Source: Spongospora subterranea f. sp. subterranea (lineage: Eukaryota; Endomyxa: Phytomyxea; Phytomyxea; Plasmodiophorida). Taken from it: a stretch of DNA of 64,000 bases. A model generated the notes under the pieces. The model did no database searches and was not told the DNA's origin. It saw only the letters and a program-made list of their open reading frames with translations. A program made the translations under genes and the position numbers. The DNA lies in assembly GCA_049724395.1 (NCBI GenBank), contig JAUGWO010000248.1:1-64000 (forward strand), read 5' to 3'. Below are positions 50,601-60,779 of this stretch, in pieces (position 1 is the first letter of the stretch; each line of letters starts with the position of its first letter).

Positions 50601-52990
50601 TGCAAAATGAAATACAGACCTTGCACAGTAAGCCACCAACTCGAGTTGATGATTTTTAACAATTCATTTGCACATTGAACTGGATCCGCCGAAACGTTCC
50701 CAATTTCGCTCAACTTATCCATCCACTTCAGGAGCTGTTATTAGCCGCAACCCATGTAGCCAAAGCTGCAAGAAATCAGCGCTACGACGAGTTCTTCTGA
50801 GCGACATTGACACGCCTTGCACACCCAAAAGACGATTGGCTAGCCTGTCTGTTCCCAGACGCATCTCGAAAATGTTGCTCAGCAGTACTCACTCAAATCC
50901 CACCAGCCGACTGCGATCTACCAGTAGCGGAACAACGACACGAGCTGAACTAGCCTGTAATTCTGGCACCTTCCGAGCAAACAGCTTCTGCTGGGCCATT
51001 ATAGAAAAAGAAGGTTATCCTATAATTGAAGCTGATATTTCGTCTTCGACATTTCCTGATTCGATGAACGCCATTCCGAATTTTTTTTTACCGTTCATCG
51101 AATTTCAATTTATATGTTCAACGCAACAAATCGCAGCGCCAATTTTTCTCGACACACAGCTGATCGACTTGAACGATGGCAGTTGCAGATTGCCAACATA
51201 CCCTACATTATTGAACATATTAAAGGAGAACAGAACGCTTGGGTCGACCTCGATGGGGAGCACCGTGTCCAATCAGTGTTCAGATGAAATCATTCCAAGC
51301 ACCTGTTCTAGTTCAGCCAATGTTTGCTGCTTTTGTCTGGCCATCCCTGGACAAAAATTGTGGCTGGTCAGCTTCGAGATGTTGCGCTGAACAGTTCATC
51401 AACAAGGAGTCATCTATCATTGCTGACTAACAGGACATCAATGAAACTGATGGTCTATGAAAGACCTTTGCTAATTATCGAATTTGGATCCCAATTCAGC
51501 CGGGCTGTGCTGTGACCTCGCTTTGCCCATCGTCGTCATCGCCCACAGTGGCCTGCCGGTCATCATCGAAGGAGCGAACACTCCGGTCTATCAATTCTAT
51601 TTTCTGGTGGAAGGGAATGACAGAGTATATTGTAAGCATTGTCGAAAAATGCCTTCACTGCGTTCGCCTACGAGGGAATGTGGTCCCACGTCCGTTTGGG
51701 CATGCGATCCATACGACCAGACTTAATCAAGTAATTCATTATGGTTTTTTGTCATCACACAATTTTGATTTATGTTCTCGTTATCAAAGACGACCTGAGT
51801 CGGTTCATCGAGTTAATTATGTGCGAATTTGCCGACCACCTTGCGACAGTCAATGGTCTCATTGACTGGTTTGAAAGGTTTGGCATCGTGTCTGACCAGG
51901 GCTTTCATTTTTCAAGAACCAAATGGTAGCAAAGCTATGCTCTCGCCTTCATATTAACCATCACTGTTACTGCATATTCTCCTTGGGCGAACGGAACTGT
52001 TGAAGTAGTGAACAATCTTTTACTCCATGTTCTTCGTGTGCTCATGTCTGAGTTCCGATTGTCATTTCATGACTGGCCCTTTGTACTTCCAGCTCTAAAT
52101 CATCGTGTACGAACTCATGTTGGTTTCGCTCCAGTCACTATAATGGCCGGCCTTTCCTATCTTCATCGAACCTCTCAACCAGATCGTGGATATCCCTTTG
52201 ACATCCCAAGTAGTTCATGATATCACTACGGCTGCAGCGTGGGATATCATCCACCGCCAAATCGAAAGTAAATTGGCTCGTCCAACGTGGTCAGTTGCAC
52301 GCATCTCGGGCTAAACAGCGCAATGTCGTCCCGATCAACTTCGAATTTAGGAGACTACGAGTTGCAAAGAAAATTCTAGCCTGAGTTTATCAAGTTTTCT
52401 GACCATGACGACAGCCTTTCTTGATTAAACAATTGTCCATTTATCACCGTTTCAGTTTTCTTGGACTCACCAAGCATCATATAAAGACGAATCTGCTGTA
52501 AGGCGAACGTGTGTCGCGCATTTCACAGTCGTTCTCTTTTCATCCAAATCTTATCAAAGTTCCGTGTTTTTTTGTGTTTCCGTTCGGTTCCTCAGCATTT
52601 GCCTTCTCATGCTGTTGTAGTGGGCATTTCGAGCTATTTGACCTGGGTTGTCCAGCTGAGCTCGATTTTCACGCCTGCAGCTGGTGCATCCCTTTTGTAG
52701 CTTGGCTGGTCGTTTCGTTAGGCGTGAATGATTACTAACCTCCGCATTCGTTATATGTCGGCCGCGTTGGGCTTGCCCGCGTTTTGGAGCTAGAACTGAA
52801 AAGACAGCGGTCCCTTCAACTGCCAATGAAGTTTCAAAAACTTCTTGGAACGAGTGTCGCGAAAGCAACAAGATGCTTGAAATCCGACATGAGTGCGAGT
52901 GGCTTCATCTCGTGGATAAGTGATTACAACGTCATATTGATCATTCATTTGCTTGTGGTTGGATCCGCCCTCTTTCTGAAGGAGATGCTG
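50600..52990 (+). mobile_element. Ty3/gypsy LTR retrotransposon fossil
   Basis: Remains of a pol polyprotein lie on the plus strand in the usual Ty3/gypsy order: end of reverse transcriptase and RNase H (about 50690-51140), then integrase (about 51500-52260), and more decayed 3' sequence to about 53000. The style recalls elements known from oomycetes. The copy is broken many times over and looks old. No LTRs could be paired by eye. Confidence 0.75.
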
Positions 52991-53397
52991 TGATCAAATT
53001 CAGTCTAACAAGTGCCATTGGAATCAATGGATGAAGCCGGATTTGCCATCGACACACAACGAAGTTGGCAATGGCGGATATTCAGGCGATGCTTGAATCA
53101 TGAACAAAGATCACACGTGCAGTCAAGTCAAACCTGACAGTGCGCATGTGTACACCAACGACTGATGGATCAGTCGCAACTACAGGTAAGTTAGTTGTCG
53201 ACTGATGCGTGGCCTGCTATCAGTCGACTGACAGAAATAGGGACCTCCCGGACACTGTGTCGACGTTACTTAAGGTAATTTCGATATGCCGTGGACGGAA
53301 GGCTGACATGGGCGAACTGCCGTAAGTGGGCCATCGCGGACTGACAACTGTAGTCCATTGCCGAGATCCTCTTCCCTTATCGGATACTGTGTCTATA

Positions 53398-55107
53398 ATG
53401 AAGGCGATCTGGTTTCTGATCCTGTTGATTCCTGCTGTGATTGGGACAAGCGTTGGTCTTTCTGATGCTTCCAGCTCCAATGATCTCACTGAACCTCGGG
53501 TCCTCTTTCCGTCGAACCCTGAAATCTGTCCTCCAGTTGAATCTTCACGAAAAAGGAACTTCCATGTGGCCTTAAGTTCGTCGTTCTCTGAAAAACATTT
53601 GTTTCTAGAACTAAGCCCACCGGGAACTCGTTCACCAGTTGAATCTTCGCGGAAAAAAAAACTGAATCTGTTCCCAAGTTCGTCGTTTTCTGAAAATGGT
53701 TGTATTTTAAAACTAAGCCCACCTGGTCCTCGTTCGCCAGTTGAATCTTCGCGGAAAATATTGAATCTGGGTCCAAGTTCTTGGCTTTCTGAAAAAGATT
53801 GCACTCTGAAACTAGGCCCAACGTTAATCGCTGAAAAATTTGATTCCCTTCCTTCACATGACATCTCTCCTCCAGATTTTTACAGACATCCTGTTGATGG
53901 TTCTCCAGTTCAAACTGACGAGGCCAATCAATCTTTTGCCGAGTTTGTAAAAATTCGTTTGGAGCAGCTCAAATCAAACTTGGTAAAAGAATCTCTAGAA
54001 TATATCAAAAGCATTTCTAAGAAATATATCGATCGCGACGCAATCAGCCTACCGATATCTCAGACAGAATTTTATTCTGCCCTTTTGAAGCAGGCGTTGG
54101 CGGCTGTGGACGGTATGTCCATGGGGAATTCCAAAGGAATCGCTCATCTTAAGTTTGTTGGTCCTAAAACGTTTGTTGGCCCTGGAGCGGTTTGGCACCA
54201 TCTAGATGATAGTGAATCGTTAAGCGCCATTTCTCTGGATTTTTTTTCTCGTCAGACGAACGCATTTCCCATGAAAAACACGGAGGATGAATTCAAAGAT
54301 TTTGTGGGAGTCGTCGTTGGAGAGTTGAGTTCCCATTTGTGTACTGTTCCGTCCATGGAAATGGTATTCAAACAGTGTAAGAATAGTGAAGCAATTCTGC
54401 TGAAGTTGAGGGTTAAGTTGACAGCAGCCCGAAGCGAGTACCGAACCCAATGTGGGAGACTCGGTTATCCAAAGGATTGCTCAGCCAACACACAACATGA
54501 ACAAACCCTGTTCAAAGCGGTGGCCAGTCACATCAAGGAATCCTTGCTGGAGCTGTCACTGAATTCTGAAGCCCGCGAGGAAATCCTGCAAAAATTGGTA
54601 AAAAAATTCTCGACGTATGACCTGCAAGATCACGACAGCTGCCCATTCAGTTCTTTAAAAACGACTCTAATTGATCACACTCAACCACTGTTAGTGGATC
54701 CGTATTCCCAGCAAATATCTTCTTTTCTTGCGGGGGCGATTTTCGGACTACTCTTGACAAATTGTTTCACATCATTAGCTGAACGTGATGCAAACAACTT
54801 TGTCCTTGCGGCGTTGAAACGTGCTGGCGTTATAATTGATCAGGCTACTGCTCCAGAGTCGTTTGAGATAATCCCCAAATGGTTTAAGGCAATCGAGCAG
54901 TTACTCCAGAGAGATCATGCACCACAAATATCAAATGAGCAAGCTGATCTGGATGTATACTTTAGCGTGTGCGAAGAGGCAGCTCGCGCTAATGTGGCAA
55001 TCCCATTCATGGTCACTGCTGAACAATCTGAAGGGTTTGAAGTTAAAGTTAAAAAAATATCGGGAAAAGTACGAAATCAAGCTGAACAAGTACTTCGTGA
55101 AAAGTAA
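53398..55107 (+). CDS. Predicted secreted protein with three 34-residue repeats
   Basis: A single-exon frame of 569 residues. The start at the Met of MKAIWFLILLIPAVIG gives a clear signal peptide; the frame is open 24 codons further up but that would precede it. Residues about 46-147 hold three copies of a 34-residue unit with the core SPVESSRK, SSSFSE and KLSPPG, encoded by 102-bp DNA repeats. The rest is mostly helical and polar, with scattered Cys (CKNSEAIL, YRTQCGRLGYPKDC) and a short hydrophobic stretch (SFLAGAIFGLLLTNCF) near residue 445. The signal peptide plus low-complexity repeats behind it recall exported or host-directed proteins of parasites, but no family was recognised. An AATAAA box at 55620 may be its poly(A) signal if the transcript runs on. 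Confidence 0.75.
   Translation: MKAIWFLILLIPAVIGTSVGLSDASSSNDLTEPRVLFPSNPEICPPVESSRKRNFHVALSSSFSEKHLFLELSPPGTRSPVESSRKKKLNLFPSSSFSENGCILKLSPPGPRSPVESSRKILNLGPSSWLSEKDCTLKLGPTLIAEKFDSLPSHDISPPDFYRHPVDGSPVQTDEANQSFAEFVKIRLEQLKSNLVKESLEYIKSISKKYIDRDAISLPISQTEFYSALLKQALAAVDGMSMGNSKGIAHLKFVGPKTFVGPGAVWHHLDDSESLSAISLDFFSRQTNAFPMKNTEDEFKDFVGVVVGELSSHLCTVPSMEMVFKQCKNSEAILLKLRVKLTAARSEYRTQCGRLGYPKDCSANTQHEQTLFKAVASHIKESLLELSLNSEAREEILQKLVKKFSTYDLQDHDSCPFSSLKTTLIDHTQPLLVDPYSQQISSFLAGAIFGLLLTNCFTSLAERDANNFVLAALKRAGVIIDQATAPESFEIIPKWFKAIEQLLQRDHAPQISNEQADLDVYFSVCEEAARANVAIPFMVTAEQSEGFEVKVKKISGKVRNQAEQVLREK
53533..53838 (+). repeat. 102-bp direct repeat inside the secreted protein gene
   Basis: Three head-to-tail copies start at 53533, 53635 and 53737, each opening with CCAGTTGAATCTTC. 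They keep the reading frame (34 codons each) and differ by scattered substitutions. Confidence 0.9.
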
Positions 55108-55156
55108 GAAATCAAGCTGATCAAGAAGTATTTCGTGAGAAGTAAGAAATCAAGCT
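55073..55156 (+). repeat. Short direct repeats at the end of the secreted protein gene
   Basis: GAAATCAAGCT recurs at 55073, 55108 and 55146, with similar sequence between (AAGTA-TTCGTGA-AAGTAA). The first copy codes for the C-terminus; the stop lies in the second, so the gene end may have been reshaped by duplication. Coding-like sequence (KYKLRAAIRDNIREET, then DKFENWANTS) resumes in another frame at 55335-55495. Confidence 0.7.
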
Positions 55157-55649
55157 ATATCACAATACAGTGAATTTTAGTACCGGACTGATCATTTGTG
55201 TTTGGTATGGTACGTCCATGGTTCTGGCGGCAATTGATGAAACAGCGCAGGGATTCCAGAATTTGATTACTCTCCGTTTGATTATCAGTTCGGGATGGCA
55301 ATGTACAAAAAGTTTGTTAAATGCGATCAGAATTGAAATACAAACTGAGGGCCGCGATCCGAGACAATATCAGAGAGGAGACCGACAAATTTGAAAATTG
55401 GGCGAACACAAGTTTGGGAGTTGCACCCAGCAACACTGGTTTTTTCACCAGAAACCTACGCCTCGCCGCAAAAAGGGGAAGCAAGGCAAAAAAGTAAAAC
55501 GATTCATTCAGTTGTAATCCAAGTCTGTTCCTGAACGTAAACGTTATCAGATACTCCGTAGCCTGTAGTGGCAAAGTTGGAGAGTTAAGGTGTCCGGTAC
55601 TGTACATTTCATTTTTTCCAAATAAAATTGAAAACAAAATAATTCAAAT

Positions 55650-56113
55650 GTTATTCAAAAGAATTAAAGATCATTCAGATTATTTTATATCAATGGACGG
55701 TCACGTTTATGATGATAAAACCGATAAATTTCTAAAACAACATATATCTAAATGACTAAATCTGGATATTTATGTGTAAAATTATCAAAAGATGGCAAAC
55801 AATATAATAAATTAGTTCATAGATTAATCGCATTTCATTTATTGATAATCCAAATACTTTATCAATGATTGATCATATCAATCGCGACACATCAGATAAT
55901 AATATTGAATATTTGCGCTGGGTAAATAATAGAACAAATCTACAAAATAAAACAATAAATTCTAAATATGGTCATAACATTCAAAAAAATATATGTGGAA
56001 ATTTTGAAGTTAAATTAAAAAATGAAAAATTTATAACTATATCCAAAACATTTAAAACACTTGCTGGGGCAATTGAATACAGAGACCAGATACTTTTAAA
56101 TATTGATGAGTAG
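55650..56113 (+). pseudogene. AT-rich HNH homing-endonuclease relic
   Basis: The stretch is about 25% GC, far below its flanks. It encodes pieces of a NUMOD4/HNH-type nuclease: an SMDGHVYDD start region, then SGYLCVKLSKDG, then MIDHINRDTSDNNIEYL (HNH core) and a Lys/Asn-rich tail. Such free-standing HNH nucleases are common selfish genes in large DNA viruses, phages and organelles, where they cut and spread into allelic sites. The copy looks broken, with about two breaks. It lies directly left of the Mutator-like element and is not part of it, because it is outside the left inverted repeat. Confidence 0.7.
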
Positions 56114-56158
56114 ATTACTCGCCCCTTTTGTAAAAAAATTAAAAAAATGAAAATATAT

Positions 56159-56267
56159 TATAATTAACGCGTAATTTACAAAATACCCCAAATATGTAGC
56201 TCCCCAAATCTAGATCTTTATTGCAGTACCCCAAAAACGCAGTTTTAAAAATTACTGTCACGCACTA
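56159..56267 (+). repeat. Left terminal inverted repeat of the MULE
   Basis: It is the reverse complement, with scattered changes, of 58188-58291. Best-conserved blocks are ACGCGTAATTTACAAAATAC, CCCCAAAAACGCAGTTTT and CTGTCACGCACTA. Confidence 0.88.
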
Positions 56268-56310
56268 TGGTTGTTAATTCGAGGATCCCCCAATCCAGCT
56301 CGCCAATCAC

Positions 56311-58200
56311 TTGCCTACCATGAGCGAACCGTTGCAATGTTCCTTTGAGAGCATGCCCGCTTTCAGACAGGCATTTACTACGCTGTGCTTGAGAATGAAC
56401 TGCGACTATGTTATCCATACCAGTGAACCGTCGAAGTTCATTGCTATGTGCCGTTCTGTGGCGGGGCTCTCAGCTCAAGAACGGATCCGACAGGATAAAT
56501 GCCAATTTCGAGTCACTTGTTATCGAAATAAGGATGGGAACGTGAAAGCAAAACAGTTAAACCTATACCATTCGCCGTTTTGTAAAGATTCGCTGCTGAA
56601 ATCTACAACAACTAAAGCTTTGGCAGAAATTATCAAACCGCACAAGGAATCTCTTTCGGTGTTTAACCCGAAAGATCTGCAGTGAACATAGTCAAATGAC
56701 AATTGGAGCAACGGTTCCGTATTTGTCGGCGTGGAAATCTTTAGACAATCTAAAGGCACAAAGTGAAATGCTTAACGACGAGTCGTTTCAAAAAATTGAA
56801 GATTATTTGCGGCGATTTGCACTCAAAAATCGAGGCACCCATTACGCTGTTGAGCGCCGTGATGATGACAGTATTTATCGTGCGTTTCTTTGTTTTGGAT
56901 ATGCTTCTGAAGCAGTTGACGTGTGTTTTCCTGTCATTGTTGATGACGCTTGTCACATGAAAAGCAAATACGGTGGTATGATCATGGCCGCTAATATCCT
57001 TGACGGTGAACGACAGATAATACCTTTGGCCATAGCGGTGGTACCCACAGAAGACGAATGTCAATGGGCTTTTTTCTACACGAATTTAAAGGTATCCATT
57101 GAGTCGATCAACAATCCGCTCTTTGTTAATATACATGACCGCGAAAAAGGTATGCACAATGCTCAAGTTCGCATTTTACCTATGATGCGGGAGTCGATTT
57201 GCATGTTTCATCTTGAACAGAACGTGAAGAGAAATTTTCCGCACTGATGTTGAAGGAAGAATACAGCACGCTGTGAAAGCAGCCACTCAAGAAAGCTTAG
57301 CCGTTGCATTAACGTATATTCGTAATCGGAATGAACTTATCTATGAGTATTTGATGGCCAGCGATCCTAGAACCTGGGCTACGAGCCTTTTTCCTGTTCC
57401 AAGATACGGCATCTATACGTCCAACAGCGGAGAGACCATGAACTCAACGATGGAAAAGTTGCATAATGGCAGTTATTTAAACGTCTTCGTTAAGTTCATC
57501 GAAAACGTATCCAAACAAAGGTTCACAAGACTCTCCAAATACCGCAACCTATCCACAGAAGTTACGCTTCGCTTTCAAACTGAGTACAACAACACTTTGC
57601 AGGACGGACGACGTCGTGAAATTTTCAGATCTTCGGATTCTGTGTTTAACGTCAAAAGCGAAAATGCAGACACATACCGCAGCGTTGATCTTGATACAAA
57701 GACGTGTTCGTGTGGATTTTTTCAAGAACTCGGTAAACCATGTTCTCACGCCGCGGCCGCGATCAGTTTCATCGGAGGCGAGTATACCTAAATTTGCTTC
57801 ATCCGTGTTACCTAGTTGCTTCCTTAATCTCGGCTTACATCTCACCGATCATTCCAATCCCGGTTGACGAACTGGTTAGCGATGGAATCACCAAACCTCC
57901 AGTGATCGTACCAAAGCGAGGACGACCAAAAAAACGTCGGATCCGAGCTCGAATTCACGAAGCCCCAGAAGAGCAGCAAATTCGTTGCAGCAGGTGCCAG
58001 AAAAAAGGGCATAATATTCGGACATGTCCTTTGTCGGTTCAAAGCCAAGCAATTCAAAGCCAAGCAATTTCAAGCCAAGCGCATCTCAATTTTACTTTAC
58101 AACCAGTATCGCGCAAGAAGCGGGCAGTTGTTTGTAAAGACTGTGGCGCAAATCATTACAAAAGCAAAACGCCGTGCCGTTCACCAATAGTGCGTGACAG
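56311..58200 (+). pseudogene. MULE transposase, frame-shifted
   Basis: Parts in order: a FAR1-like N-terminal domain (56311-56685), the DDE core (56696-57240) with PVIVDDACHMKSKYGG (first Asp), PLAIAVVPTEDECQWAF and VNIHDREKG (second Asp), the late helical region (57273-57700), a SWIM zinc finger CSCGFFQELGKPCSHAAA, and a basic tail with an AT-hook-like motif (KRGRPKKRR) and zinc knuckles CSRCQKKGHNIRTC and CKDCGANHYKSKTPC. Single-base frame changes near 56680, 57240 and 57785 split it into four frames; no other stops disturb the parts. It therefore looks fairly young but unable to make a full protein, unless one or more shifts are sequence errors. Confidence 0.85.
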
Positions 58201-58291
58201 TACTTTTCAAAACTGCGTTTTTGGGGTACAGTACTTCAGCAATAGATTTGGGGTATTTTGTAAATTACGCGTTCTCATATTGTTAATTATA
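58188..58291 (-). repeat. Right terminal inverted repeat of the MULE
   Basis: Mirror of the left repeat. It carries an 11-base insertion near the outer end (around 58271-58281), not seen on the left. Confidence 0.88.
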
Positions 58292-58299
58292 CGCGTAGC

Positions 58300-58859
58300 T
58301 CCGGATTGACGTTCATCTGTTTTTGCGCGCGGAAGAGATGGAGACACATCTGATGGAAGACTTTTTATTGGATCTAACTGCCTTTGATGAGCTTGGCCGG
58401 GTTGATCTACTCGTTGTCAAGGTTCACGGGAAGTCGGAGAAAGCCCAAGCTCAGGGTCCTGTGGTTTTGATTCTATGGCGCCTGGATTCTCATCCGATGC
58501 TGTGCCCTGCGCGAGCGCTTTTCCTGTACGTGGCTCGGTCAGGAATCACAAAAAGGTATCTTTTTGGTCCAAAGTCGGTCATTGACCGATTGGATATGCA
58601 GCCTGTCTCGCTCGACGAATTGACCACCCATATTTCGTATGACGAATTCAATGCAGTTTTCTTCCAACTGTGCAATTCCGTGATCGGCGATGAAAATCGC
58701 AATCGGTATGGTACCCACACAATACCCAAGACTGCATATTTGTACGCTATTTGGGGCGGTGGCGACCTCGACCATATTCGACAAGGTGCACGGCACAAGA
58801 CAATGAAGAACGCTCAGCTCTACTATCGGAATTCGGCAGCCCTGTTGGCGCGACGCTAA
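58300..58859 (+). pseudogene. Tyrosine recombinase (Crypton-like), N-terminal part missing
   Basis: The frame holds the C-terminal catalytic half of a eukaryotic tyrosine recombinase: GTHTIPKTAYLYAIWGGGDL corresponds to the His-x-x-Arg/Lys box, DHIRQGARHKTMKNAQLYYR to the second His and the nucleophile Tyr. The preceding strand region (RVDLLVVKVHGKSEKAQA) fits the same family. The N-terminal core-binding domain and the first catalytic Arg are absent: the sequence begins within about 10 bases of the MULE's right end. More of the same style of protein follows out of frame at 58921-59568 (VLRVEIRSTALFQLVQVAER) and may be its C-terminal extension. Confidence 0.65.
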
Positions 58860-58920
58860 AAGAACAGGAAGTCACGTGCTGTCTCTAGCACCAACATGGC
58901 ACCCAATCTAATTAGAGAAT

Positions 58921-59568
58921 TTGCAAGCTGCACGTCGTATTGCAGTCGAGGGTACGCATCGGTCAAGGTTGCAATCTTTGCCATTCCTGGCCTCGTCGTA
59001 TGTGTCGGATGTCCTGCGAGTAGAAATCAGGTCTACTGCCTTGTTTCAACTAGTGCAAGTGGCAGAGCGGGATATTCCCAACAGAAGCGCTTTTGAAGAA
59101 TTACAGGCGTTACTAGCCAGCCAGGCACCCGCTCTGCTTGAAAAGATTAATTCATTGGTTTCAGAGATTGTACTCCAGAGGCTGGAGCATCGCTCGGAAT
59201 GCGATGTCGTCGCGCCGCCGGTTCAAACAAGGCCTCCAACAAATGCGTCGGCTGAAACGGTCACTGTTCAACCGACGAAAGGTGGCGGCAGTAATAGTCT
59301 TGATCGCCGGTTGGGCATGGCGACGTTGAGGACAACGGCTGACAAAATAATGCTTTTGGAGGAGATTGAGCCCACTGTCCCGCTGCGAAAGTCAGAGTTA
59401 ACGGAAAGCTCACGACAGTTCGTCAACCAAATCCAGACACCGATTTTGTCGTGCTACAGGGAACATTTATGCTCCGACCTGGCAGCATTCATCGGAAAAT
59501 GGGACGCCACCTTTTCACATTCTAAATTCCAAAAAAACTGCAGCGTCAAGAAACCTTGCAATATATAA
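58921..59568 (+). CDS. Open frame of unknown type, possibly the tail of the recombinase gene
   Basis: A 215-codon frame, helical and hydrophilic (AFEELQALLASQAPALLEKI, NSLVSEIVLQRLEHR), then Thr/Pro-rich. It starts 60 bases after the recombinase stop, in another frame. No domain recognised. Downstream extensions of this kind are common in recombinase-bearing transposons; alternatively it is an unrelated host gene fragment. Confidence 0.35.
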   Translation: MQAARRIAVEGTHRSRLQSLPFLASSYVSDVLRVEIRSTALFQLVQVAERDIPNRSAFEELQALLASQAPALLEKINSLVSEIVLQRLEHRSECDVVAPPVQTRPPTNASAETVTVQPTKGGGSNSLDRRLGMATLRTTADKIMLLEEIEPTVPLRKSELTESSRQFVNQIQTPILSCYREHLCSDLAAFIGKWDATFSHSKFQKNCSVKKPCNI

Positions 59569-59599
59569 ATATGGTCATTTGATTCTGTAGATTTATGTC

Positions 59600-60775
59600 G
59601 CGATTAAAAGATCTTTTTGTGTTCTGGACAATATCATTCGTCGATGGATCGTCTATGCTTCTGTTGAACTCCATTATCGCGAGCCATCTGCTTTTACCGC
59701 CCGATATCGCACGGGACTCCTCCCGGAAATGGAAGAATATCAGAAACGGATGTATTGTTACGTCGGTGACGATTGTGAAACTGCGATTCGTCCTGACCTC
59801 GAAGATGGAGTTCGCCCTCTTGTTCTTGTTGTGCAGGGCGAATCCTGTTTGCTTCCAACGAAGGAAGAAGACCGTGTGGATGTGCAAGGATCAAAACATC
59901 CTTCGTCCAAAAGGCTGAATTTCCAGCGAATGTCATGGCCGCCTTCGTCTACCGGCAGACCAGCAGAGACTGTATCCTCAAGTTCCAAAGGAAGCCGGAG
60001 TGTTGGTTCAGCCTGGATGCAACGGAGATGGGTTTTGCGATAATTCGGGTTTGATTGCTCAGATATCCGACCGCGTCATCCCCATCTTAAAAATTCTACA
60101 TCCAGAATGTGACGCATTGATGTGTTTTGACCATTCGATGAACCATCTTGCCAAAGCCCCTGATGCATTAGTGGCTAAACGATTGAATCTGGGTGATGGC
60201 GGAAATAATGTTCCCAATATGCGATGTGGCTGTTTTCTGCATCAAGAAGAAAGAGTTTTACAACCATGCAAACGGGAGAAAATTGAAACTGAAGGAATGT
60301 GGCCCATCGAAGGGCCCAGACTAAACGATGCTAGCAAATTGTTGTCTGAGCAGCCGGATTTTATGGAAAAGCAAGGATGGCTGGAAAAACGACTGAACCG
60401 GACTCTCCAATCAATTATCTCCCCAAATTCCGTTGTGAGTTCAATCATATCGAGATGTTTTTCGGGCGCTTGTGAAAGATATACCCTGGAGAACTGTATT
60501 TATACCTGGCCCGGATCGCTCGATACGGTTCCCAAAGCCTGAAATTCGGTATATTAACAACATTTGTAATGATGCATCAACAAAGACTAGTTCTGACATC
60601 TATGTGCAAGTTTCTCTAACACAGATTAGAAAGTTCGCTCGAAAAAATTGAAGATGTATGAATGCGTATCGCGAGAAGAACGGGGAGCGGTTGACTGTTC
60701 AGCAGGTCGAACATGCGGTTCGGAAGTATCGCCGGCACCCGCTCCGTTCCGCAATCGATTATCAACGAACTTTGA
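59600..60775 (+). pseudogene. Decayed DDE transposase (Tc1/IS630-related, as in fungi and oomycetes)
   Basis: The stretch keeps the family's landmarks, spread over several frames: VGDDCETAIRPDLEDGVRP, LVLVVQ (59745-59840), NILRPKG (near 59905), the Asp block MCFDHSMNHLAKAPDALVAK, RLNLGDGGNNVPNMRCG (60120-60230), PDFMEKQGWLEKRL (60355), the Glu block FRCEFNHIEMFFG (60428-60465), ERYTLENCIYTW (60475), and the C-terminal IRKFARKN ... MNAYREKNGERLT (60625-60700). Frame changes occur near 59890, 59995, 60440 and 60480 and a stop near 60650, so it is a dead copy. No inverted repeats were found by eye. It is a plain cut-and-paste DNA transposon relic. Confidence 0.7.
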
Positions 60776-60779
60776 AAAA

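Larger units (their letters stand above)
56159..58291 (+). mobile_element. Mutator-like element (MULE) with both terminal inverted repeats
   Basis: A transposase region is framed by inverted repeats of about 105 bp (left 56159-56267, right 58188-58291). Both ends share ACGCGTAATTTACAAAATAC followed by CCCAAAT, and inner ACCCCAAAAACGCAGTTTT and CTGTCACGCACTA boxes. Long TIRs and the transposase type fit the Mutator superfamily. The outermost TATAATTAA is also shared, but the right end has 11 extra bases between it and the next box. No 9-11 bp target duplication was found beside either end, so ends may be eroded or the site rearranged. Confidence 0.85.

Noticed and set aside
58896-60000. One continuous gene from the tyrosine recombinase through the DDE transposase.
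   Set aside because: The two belong to unrelated transposon types, and the DDE family normally stands alone. They are more likely neighbours than a fusion.
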